Part shown: one piece after another, positions 58,884 to 64,000 of the stretch
Position numbering within the stretch: the stretch's first letter is position 1
Layout of the letters: each line of letters opens with the position of its first letter
DNA from: Bifidobacterium dentium JCM 1195 = DSM 20436
Lineage (GTDB): Bacteria; Actinomycetota; Actinomycetes; Actinomycetales; Bifidobacteriaceae
Assembly: GCF_001042595.1 (NCBI RefSeq)
Contig: NZ_AP012326.1
Coordinates: 620,001 to 684,000 of the forward strand
DNA: 64,000 bases
Reading direction: 5' to 3'
Program-made: the position numbers and the translations under genes
Notes under the pieces: generated by a model
The model's input: the letters and a program-made list of their open reading frames with translations, nothing else
Databases searched by the model: none
What the model was told of the DNA's origin: nothing

Positions 58884-60110
58884 ATGACATCGCTGAGAAG
58901 AATCAACCAAGATGATCTGCGCAATCACAATCTTTCCGTGGTGCTCGACTCGCTATTGCGGGCCACGGATCAGCTCAGTCGTGCCGACCTCGCCAAGGAG
59001 ACGGGGCTGACCAAAGCCACCATGTCGGTGCTGGTGTCGTTGCTGATGGACAACGGCGTACTGGAAGAGGGCGTGCCCACCGGACAATCGCTATATGGCC
59101 GCCCTAGCATCCCGTTGCTGATCCGAGGCGGTCGGCTGTGCGGCATCGGCCTGCAGGTCAATACCGACGGCTACGGCATCGCCGTGCTCGACATCAACGG
59201 CACCACCGTGGACGAGCAGTGGGTGGATGCCGATATGACGAACGCCAATGCCGACGAAGTGTTCCGCAACCTTGATGAACTCGCAAAATCACAGGAGGCG
59301 TCACTTGACCGTATGGGGTATACGCTGGTCGGCTCGGGGCTCGCATTGCCGGGCCTGGTCACCGATGACCTTCGTCTGCTGGGAGCGCGCAACCTTGGTT
59401 GGGAGCATCTTGACCTGAAGACCTTCGACGTGGTGCGCCGGCTCAATCCGAAAGTCGACAACGAGGCGAATGCGGCCGCATTGGCGCAGATTCCCGGTTA
59501 TGCCACGCAACGCAGGGGAATCGGACTGGTCGAACCGACCGACTCCTTCATCTACCTGTCCACCGATGTCGGCATCGGCGGCGCCGTGGTGCGTGACGGC
59601 CATGTGGTGCGGGGCGATCATGGGTTCGGCGGCGAACTCGGCCATGTGTCGGTGGATATGCGCGGACCGATCTGCCGTTGCGGTCGCCGCGGATGCCTGG
59701 AGGTGTACGCAGGCCGTCGGTCGATGGTCAGCGCAGCCGGCATCGCCAGCAGCGATGCCGCGGCCACGCGCGAATCGATCAACGAGCTGATCGACCATTG
59801 GCGCCAGCGCGACTCCAAAGCCGTGGCCGTGGTCGAGAAGGCCCTGGAGGCCATGGCCTCGGTGATCGCGTCGATCATCAACGTATGCGATATCGATACC
59901 GTGATGCTCGGTGGCCTATGGGCGCATTTCGAACCCGACCTGATCCGTCGGATCGGGCGCATGGTGCGACCGCAGGCGCTGTCGTACCCTGAGGTGCAGG
60001 CCCGGGTGATGATGGCCGATGTCGTGGCGCGGCCGGCCCTGATCGGGGCCGCCGAAGTGGGTCTGCGCAACTTTGTGGACAATCCCCTGGAGTTTCTCGA
60101 ACGGGAGTAG
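58884..60110 (+). CDS. xylR: ROK-family transcriptional regulator, XylR-like
   Basis: 408 residues from ATG 58884 (AAGGAG upstream). N-terminal winged helix with SRADLAKETGLTKATMSVLVSLL, then a ROK sugar-kinase-like domain with DVGIGGAVVRDGH and the zinc motif GHVSVD...ICRCGRRGCLE. ROK regulators bind a sugar as inducer; placed beside xylB and sites shared with xylA and the importer, xylose is the best guess. It is the last core gene before the integrated element. Confidence 0.88.
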   Translation: MTSLRRINQDDLRNHNLSVVLDSLLRATDQLSRADLAKETGLTKATMSVLVSLLMDNGVLEEGVPTGQSLYGRPSIPLLIRGGRLCGIGLQVNTDGYGIAVLDINGTTVDEQWVDADMTNANADEVFRNLDELAKSQEASLDRMGYTLVGSGLALPGLVTDDLRLLGARNLGWEHLDLKTFDVVRRLNPKVDNEANAAALAQIPGYATQRRGIGLVEPTDSFIYLSTDVGIGGAVVRDGHVVRGDHGFGGELGHVSVDMRGPICRCGRRGCLEVYAGRRSMVSAAGIASSDAAATRESINELIDHWRQRDSKAVAVVEKALEAMASVIASIINVCDIDTVMLGGLWAHFEPDLIRRIGRMVRPQALSYPEVQARVMMADVVARPALIGAAEVGLRNFVDNPLEFLERE

Positions 60111-60161
60111 TCCACCCGTTTGCTAGACTGGGCAAGTTGGCATGTTCGCATGTTGCAACGT

Positions 60162-60216
60162 GGGGCGTTAGCTCAGTCGGTTAGAGCATCGGACTCATAA
60201 TCCGCCGGTCCACGGT
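60162..60216 (+). tRNA. Truncated tRNA with CAT anticodon (att site of an integrated element)
   Basis: Bases 1-55 of a tRNA (acceptor GGGGCGT, D arm GCTC...GAGC, anticodon CAT in CTCATAA, variable loop, T stem CCACGGT) are followed by ACAGTCTCATTTC, not by the rest of the T arm and a CGCCCC acceptor strand. Position 27-43 does not pair (T-C), hinting that the junction lies within or near the anticodon stem. Elongator Met or Ile2 cannot be separated. Confidence 0.75.
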
Positions 60217-60533
60217 ACAGTCTCATTTCTTGATGCTCGCTGGCCGCCATCATTAGGGTCGTCAGTAGTGTTTATGCCTAGCAAGTCATCTGATGTCAAC
60301 GACGGATTAAGCAAAGTCGCTACATCCGTCTTCAAGTAGTCGGCTGCGGCCTGTGTTTCGTCGATGGTCCACGTGATCTCGCTGCGAAGTTTGCGAGCTA
60401 TCGTTTGTGGTGCTAGGCCCAATGCTTTGGCGAAGTCTTTTTTTGGCAATCTTCTAGCTGTAATCATGAGATTTACATTCATTGCCACAATGTCTTGTGC
60501 TCTTCTGGTTGGTGTGTTGATTACTGTAGTCAT
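60195..60533 (-). CDS. XRE-family repressor-like protein at the left end of the element
   Basis: 112 residues from ATG 60533. HTH near 22-50: KKDFAKALGLAPQTIARKLRS. It lacks a Shine-Dalgarno; TATTAT lies about 12 bases before the ATG, so a leaderless message is possible. Its last residues (VPWTGGL) and stop codon fall inside the tRNA fragment: the TGA stop is the complement of TCA in the anticodon loop. The reading depends on the attachment junction. Divergent from the next gene, as in phage immunity regions. Confidence 0.7.
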   Translation of the reverse strand: MTTVINTPTRRAQDIVAMNVNLMITARRLPKKDFAKALGLAPQTIARKLRSEITWTIDETQAAADYLKTDVATLLNPSLTSDDLLGINTTDDPNDGGQRASRNETVPWTGGL

Positions 60534-60599
60534 AGGACAATAATACAACCAGATTTTACTTAACACGGCGTGTTGAATTTGATTCTTGATGTTTTTTCG

Positions 60600-60632
60600 C
60601 GTACAAAGTAACACATGGTTTTAGTTTGTACG
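60600..60632. promoter_or_regulatory. Palindromic operator at the divergent phage promoters
   Basis: CGTACAAA and TTTGTACG are perfect inverted repeats 17 bp apart, straddling the start codon of the forward HTH gene (60615). Further AT-rich sequence lies toward the repressor. A good candidate repressor/Cro site. Confidence 0.55.
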
Positions 60633-60860
60633 TCTGAAGTGGCTTCATGCAGAGTGCGTGCCTTGCTACGGAAGAATCACATGACTCAAAGAATGCTTGC
60701 TGATGGCATTGGTACTTCTTATCAATTGCTTAATGCGAAGCTTCGCGGCCGAAGTAATTACACACTTCATGATTTGTCTCGCATCGCTGATTTTTTCGGT
60801 GTCTCGCTGGACTATCTCACGGGTCGTTCGGAATACGCGAAACCGTTGGAGGTGGAGTGA
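60615..60860 (+). CDS. Cro-like XRE HTH protein
   Basis: 81 residues. HTH: MTQRMLADGIGTSYQLLNAKLRGR, then NYTLHDLSRIADFFGVSLDYLTGR, the usual ending of XRE/Cro domains. ATG 60615 falls inside the operator palindrome; ATG 60681 would remove the first helix, so it is disfavoured. Stop and next ATG share a base (TGATGG). Confidence 0.7.
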   Translation: MVLVCTSEVASCRVRALLRKNHMTQRMLADGIGTSYQLLNAKLRGRSNYTLHDLSRIADFFGVSLDYLTGRSEYAKPLEVE

Positions 60861-60940
60861 TGGATTGGTCTTTGATCCTCGCGATCGTATCGCTTGTTGT
60901 TTCCATCATCGTTCTCGTCTTCTCTGACGAGGGGAGGTGA
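60860..60940 (+). CDS. 26-residue single-helix membrane microprotein
   Basis: MDWSLILAIVSLVVSIIVL then VFSDEGR; one membrane segment. Its ATG shares a base with the preceding stop, so it is translationally coupled. No family known to me. Confidence 0.5.
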   Translation: MDWSLILAIVSLVVSIIVLVFSDEGR

Positions 60941-60944
60941 AGCG

Positions 60945-61148
60945 ATGACGACTGTTTTCAGTGTTTCCGCGCCGGTGTCCGCGTCGTCCGGCATGGTCGA
61001 GGTGCTGAGCATGGATGTGGACGAGGGTGAGAGCGTCGATGTCTCCGTGTCCGTCTCTGGGAGCCTGACGACGGATAGGGCCGATTGGCTTGCTCATGCC
61101 CTGCGCCTCGCGGCCGATCACCTCGACGTGTTGCGCAGGGCGGTGTGA
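60945..61148 (+). CDS. 67-residue unknown phage protein
   Basis: From ATG 60945, with GGGGAGG directly upstream in the tail of the microprotein. Predicted mixed, rich in Val, Ser, Asp and Ala (ESVDVSVSVSGSL), amphipathic C-terminal helix. No homology recognised. Its stop abuts the stop of the reverse-strand gene. Confidence 0.5.
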   Translation: MTTVFSVSAPVSASSGMVEVLSMDVDEGESVDVSVSVSGSLTTDRADWLAHALRLAADHLDVLRRAV

Positions 61149-61646
61149 TCAATGGTAGCGAATGCCTATCTGCTGGTGGTCGTTGAACCCGAGGCTGTCA
61201 CGCCATTCCACAAGCACCTGCACCGTCATGGGGTTGGTGTCGGCCTTGATTGCCCTGTTGTACGCGTACATGGCGTAATACTGGCTGACGACGCCGGTTC
61301 GTTCCGTGAGGAACGTCGTGGAGGGCATCACGAGCGTCTCGCCGTTTCCGCAGTCCCCGAGTTGCTGGCTTTCGATGTGCTCGGTCCCCTCGATGAAGAC
61401 ATGGGCCGTCACGTCATGCGCCGTGCTGGTTCCGATGTTCCGAAACACGAAACGTTTGTTCTCGCGGTCCGCGTGCACGTGCCAGTACACGTATTCCGCG
61501 CCTATCTGGCGATGGAGCAGCCTGCTGTTGAGTTCATCGATCCTACTGGAGTGCCAGAGGGCTATGCCCGCCACCACGACGGCGGCCACGGCCGCGATGG
61601 CGGCCACCCATTCCGCCACGCTTCCCAAATCGATTCCCATTGTCAT
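61149..61646 (-). CDS. Reverse-strand membrane-anchored protein inside the element (possible moron)
   Basis: 165 residues (or 163 from ATG 61640); AGGAAGGAAG upstream. One N-terminal membrane helix (VAAIAAVAAVVVAGIALW), then a soluble domain that begins HSSRIDELNSRLLHRQIG and contains RFVFRNIGTSTAHDV and QYYAMYAYNRAIKAD. The only gene here opposed to the early forward operon. A cell-envelope or superinfection exclusion role is possible but unproven. Confidence 0.6.
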   Translation of the reverse strand: MTMGIDLGSVAEWVAAIAAVAAVVVAGIALWHSSRIDELNSRLLHRQIGAEYVYWHVHADRENKRFVFRNIGTSTAHDVTAHVFIEGTEHIESQQLGDCGNGETLVMPSTTFLTERTGVVSQYYAMYAYNRAIKADTNPMTVQVLVEWRDSLGFNDHQQIGIRYH

Positions 61647-61742
61647 TCTTCCTTCCTTCGTTGTCTGAAAGGTTTGATTTGTGCGATTACAAGCCTATCG
61701 CGGCGGAGGAAGGACACCACTTTTCAAGCGAAGGAGCATGCG

Positions 61743-61868
61743 ATGAGGCAACTGCTTATGGAGATCTCGGTCGCGGGCGCGTGCCTGAGCGCGTTCACCG
61801 GCCTGTACTGGCTGGCCGTGGCGTTCGGTATCGCGGCCATGGCCGCGGGAAGGATTGAAGGCAGATGA
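61743..61868 (+). CDS. 41-residue membrane microprotein
   Basis: From ATG 61743 with AAGGAG upstream; one or two short hydrophobic stretches (GACLSAFTGLYWLAVAFGI). Overlaps the next gene by four bases (ATGA). Confidence 0.5.
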   Translation: MRQLLMEISVAGACLSAFTGLYWLAVAFGIAAMAAGRIEGR

Positions 61869-62017
61869 GCGTGACGGTGAAGCGTGTCGATGGGAGGGCG
61901 TGTTTCTTCGAGATGATCGTCGAGACGGATCGGGGCGTGACGATACGCCTGCCGCTTACCGGCGTCGAGCTCGAGGAGCTGGAAAGGCGGATAGAGCGAT
62001 GCTTCAGCGAAGTGTGA
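61865..62017 (+). CDS. 50-residue unknown protein
   Basis: MSVTVKRVDG start, acidic amphipathic end (GVELEELERRIERCFSEV); no membrane segment. Coupled to the preceding gene by ATGA and overlaps the following one by 19 bases. Confidence 0.5.
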   Translation: MSVTVKRVDGRACFFEMIVETDRGVTIRLPLTGVELEELERRIERCFSEV

Positions 62018-62130
62018 GACGCGTCTTTCGGGCGGTTTCCCTGCTTCTGTTGAGTCCTTTCGTGTTCCTCGCGTTGGGACTGGCCCTTGCCGTTGTCCGT
62101 CTTGGTGATTTCCTCACGGGTGACGACTGA
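61999..62130 (+). CDS. 43-residue membrane microprotein
   Basis: Basic N-terminus (MLQRSVRRVFR), then hydrophobic LLLLSPFVFLALGLALAVVR and acidic end. Reads through the end of the previous gene in another frame. A single membrane helix. Confidence 0.5.
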   Translation: MLQRSVRRVFRAVSLLLLSPFVFLALGLALAVVRLGDFLTGDD

Positions 62131-62513
62131 CCATAATCGAATGGCTGTGATGGACCGTACGGCGTAGTCCTAGCCACCGCTGAGCCGGGTTAGCGACCGG
62201 TGACGCCAGGCGCGTGGCTGTCGCGCTATTTGAGAGACGAAGTTCAGCTCCCGACCATTTCAGACCGTCGGTAAAGGCGGAATCGGGCGGCCATGGGCGC
62301 GCTTCATGCGCGTGGTCTGATCTGGGACCATTCCCGGCGGCTTCGGCCGCTCTTGTTATCGACGGCGCGGCTCCGACCGAAACGTTGTGCGAGACCTTTG
62401 GAATCCGTTGACCGGCTCGGCCGAGAACTCTCGGCCGGGCATCCTTCGTCAACGGATTCCAGGTCTTGACCTCTCAAGCGCTCACCAACCGAAAGCTACA
62501 TGAAGGAGTGAAA
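62131..62513. other. 383-bp noncoding stretch with strong nested hairpins
   Basis: No credible gene. GGAATCCGTTGAC (62400-62412) pairs perfectly with GTCAACGGATTCC (62448-62460) and encloses a second stem CGGCCGAG / CTCGGCCG with AACT loop (62418-62437). Upstream are GCGGC-TTCG-GCCGC (UUCG tetraloop, about 62337) and GCGCGC-TTCAT-GCGCGT. Could be a structured RNA, a replication origin or a long leader of the next gene. Confidence 0.5.
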
Positions 62514-62810
62514 TTGAGCAGGGTTGCATTCCCCGACAAACTGAAGACGCAGATGGCACGGACCCTTCCGATGATCGACTCGAATCTCCGCTCCCACGCC
62601 AACACGTCACGCCGGTCTCTGGCCAAGGCATCCGGTCTGGACGACAACCAGGTGCAGGCCGCGTTGAGATTGGCCTATGAGTCTCGTGGCGGCAGGGTTC
62701 CGAGTCCGGTCTACCGTTCCCCGACGGCTGGCAAGATGTATGATTCCGAGTCTCTGCTGAGGACGTTGGCCCTATGGTGCGGGATGTGGGCGTATGTCAT
62801 CGCCGACTAG
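62514..62810 (+). CDS. 98-residue putative DNA-binding phage protein
   Basis: Starts at TTG 62514, with AAGGAG six bases upstream. The middle (SRRSLAKASGLDDNQVQAALRLAYE) is a plausible HTH, with a basic surface (RGGRVPSPVYR). Overlaps the next gene by 17 bases. Confidence 0.55.
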   Translation: MSRVAFPDKLKTQMARTLPMIDSNLRSHANTSRRSLAKASGLDDNQVQAALRLAYESRGGRVPSPVYRSPTAGKMYDSESLLRTLALWCGMWAYVIAD

Positions 62811-63168
62811 ACCGTCGTTGTCCGAGGTGCTGCATTATTCCGCGCCGGCCGATGATCCCGAGGCCGTGGAGCGGATGGCATGGCATCAACGACAGCTGCT
62901 GAAGCATTTCGCCGACGAGGTGGACCGTGTGGCCGCCAACAACGGCAAGACCGACCTCGAGGTATGGCAGCTGGTCAAGTCGTTCAACGAGCCGAACGCG
63001 GTGGCCATCATCTGCCTGAAGGCCGACGGCCTGCCACTCTACAGGAAAGGCGGCTGGTATCTCGACAGCCGTGACTTCCGTGCGTGGGCCACCGCCTGGC
63101 GGCCCGCGACATGGAAACCGGAACGACGACAGCAGCAGACGAAACCAGTGAAAGGAATCCTGTTCTGA
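62794..63168 (+). CDS. 124-residue phage protein of unknown function
   Basis: Begins MSSPTRPSLSEVLHYSAP; alpha-helical N-terminal half (HQRQLLKHFADEVDRVAANN), Trp/Arg-rich C-terminus (WATAWRPATWKPERR). No domain recognised. Confidence 0.55.
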   Translation: MSSPTRPSLSEVLHYSAPADDPEAVERMAWHQRQLLKHFADEVDRVAANNGKTDLEVWQLVKSFNEPNAVAIICLKADGLPLYRKGGWYLDSRDFRAWATAWRPATWKPERRQQQTKPVKGILF

Positions 63169-63208
63169 TGCGGACACGAATGCACATCGGCATCGGGGAG
63201 GCGTGCCC

Positions 63209-63427
63209 ATGACACGGATCGCCATGCTGACCACCGCGCAGACGGCCGAACGTCTGGGCGTGAGCGAACGGACATTGAAACGGTGGCGTGGCGACATACC
63301 TGTCTTCGGCCCGCCGCCAATCCGCTTGGGCGGACGTGTCATGTACGCGGAGGCCGACGTGAACGGGTGGCTACTCAGACAACGAGGGAAAGGAAGGGAT
63401 GGCGATGCCAAGAAGACAGACCGTTGA
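63209..63427 (+). CDS. Excisionase/AlpA-like HTH protein
   Basis: 72 residues from ATG 63209 with GGGGAGG upstream. MerR/AlpA-like wing: MLTTAQTAERLGVSERTLKRW, then IRLGGRVMYAEADVNGWL. Such proteins control excision or late genes. It overlaps the HNH gene. Confidence 0.75.
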   Translation: MTRIAMLTTAQTAERLGVSERTLKRWRGDIPVFGPPPIRLGGRVMYAEADVNGWLLRQRGKGRDGDAKKTDR

Positions 63428-64000
63428 CCCGCTCATCCGAGCGCAGGTCATCGCCGCCTGGGGCAACCAATGCTGGCTGGGCATGCCCGGCTGTCGGATC
63501 ACCGCCACGGAGGACGACCACATCATCCCGTACGCGCATGGCGGCAAGGACACCGTGACGAACCTGCGACGCGCCTGCAAGCATTGCAACGCGGCCCGCC
63601 AGGATCGCGTGCTGTCCGGCTACGGGGCCACGTTGCACGCCGTGATCGGTCCGCCTCGCGCCGACTTCACCGGCTACCTGACGGGGCTCGTCGGCCGCGA
63701 CAGCGTGGTGGTCAGCTTCGACAGCCTGATCCGCGACATCTATCCGCTGCCCGACCCGCCCGACGGCGTGCGCCTGGCGGCGGCCATGGCATGGGATGGC
63801 GCGTACCGCGCCCTGGCCAAGTGCGGCCAGCCCTTGGACATCTGGCTGGTACGCACGCTGCCACGCAGCCGCCGCCATCCCGACATGCTGGGCGAATGGC
63901 TGGCGTTGGACTATGACATCCATGTGGTCGAGACCCCGGCCGAGGCCACGTTCGACCTTGACCTCACGCCTCGGGAGTATCGTGCGGCGCAGCAATGGTA
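63399..64000 (+). CDS. HNH endonuclease fused to a degenerate P-loop-like domain (continues off window)
   Basis: Open from ATG 63399 to the window edge (200 residues). Residues 25-72 form an HNH domain with zinc Cys pairs: GNQCWLGMPGCR, DDHIIPYAHGG, TNLRRACKHCN. After it, AVIGPPRADFTGYLTGL followed by VVVSFDSLIRDIYP and AMAWDGAYRAL and IWLVRTLP recalls the P-loop kinase pattern found behind HNH or terminase genes, but the Walker lysine is lost (ADFT). Phage HNH proteins often lie next to terminase; that side is outside. Confidence 0.75.
   Translation, partial: MAMPRRQTVDPLIRAQVIAAWGNQCWLGMPGCRITATEDDHIIPYAHGGKDTVTNLRRACKHCNAARQDRVLSGYGATLHAVIGPPRADFTGYLTGLVGRDSVVVSFDSLIRDIYPLPDPPDGVRLAAAMAWDGAYRALAKCGQPLDIWLVRTLPRSRRHPDMLGEWLALDYDIHVVETPAEATFDLDLTPREYRAAQQW

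Noticed and set aside
60162..60216. A tRNA intron in place of a disrupted tRNA
   Set aside because: No 3-prime tRNA half occurs in the window and phage genes begin at once; bacterial introns of this kind would not carry them.

Overview
The window looks like a Bifidobacterium chromosome, most likely the B. adolescentis / B. catenulatum / B. pseudocatenulatum group. Coding sequence is GC-rich, sortase-dependent pili with an upstream poly-G tract are present, a dense xylose and xylo-oligosaccharide locus is present, and the tilS-hpt-ftsH-folE-folP-folB/K-DUF3180 order is the usual actinobacterial one. The species is inferred; no 16S or other marker lies in the window.

Layout. 1-6.1 kb: start of serC, two cell-wall hydrolases (CHAP and NlpC/P60), a tandem universal stress protein, OsmC, thyA-folA and a low-molecular-weight phosphatase. 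6.1-9.6 kb: two identical tRNA-Asp/tRNA-Phe pairs in inverted orientation enclose a DUF4190 protein, galE, trmB and tRNA-Glu. 9.8-16.6 kb: a pilus cluster (tip adhesin, major pilin, class C sortase, small HTH protein); the tip gene starts with a run of ten G and is in frame here. 16.7-24.4 kb: fucO, glycosyltransferases, an AI-2E family exporter and an ABC exporter. 24.4-33.2 kb: dacB, tilS, hpt, ftsH and the folate genes, including a FolB-FolK fusion with a second, degenerate FolK repeat. 33.2-41.9 kb: tesB, ettA, a serine hydrolase, a variant peptide deformylase, an amidohydrolase, a DUF559 protein and metY. Two copies of a roughly 102-bp palindromic MITE-like element flank the amidohydrolase/DUF559 pair.

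42-60 kb is a pentose island: xylA, a truncated GH43, a LacI regulator with its own CGAAAnTTTCG operators, an oligosaccharide importer (binding protein plus two permeases, no ATPase), a full-length GH43 beta-xylosidase, a sugar O-acetyltransferase, a complete monosaccharide ABC importer (binding protein, double ATPase, permease), xylB and a ROK regulator. Xylo-oligosaccharides would enter by the first importer and be cut by the GH43. Free xylose would enter by the second and pass through XylA and XylB to the bifid shunt. A recurring 21-bp site before xylA, before the monosaccharide importer and between xylB and the ROK gene suggests one XylR regulon.

At 60.16 kb a tRNA with anticodon CAT is cut off in its T arm, and the rest of the window is the edge of an integrated phage-like element: divergent repressor/Cro-like genes, a string of overlapping microproteins (several with one membrane segment), a reverse-strand membrane protein, a 380-bp noncoding stretch with strong nested hairpins, an excisionase-like HTH protein and an HNH nuclease fused to a degenerate P-loop-like domain that runs off the end. 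No integrase lies inside the window.
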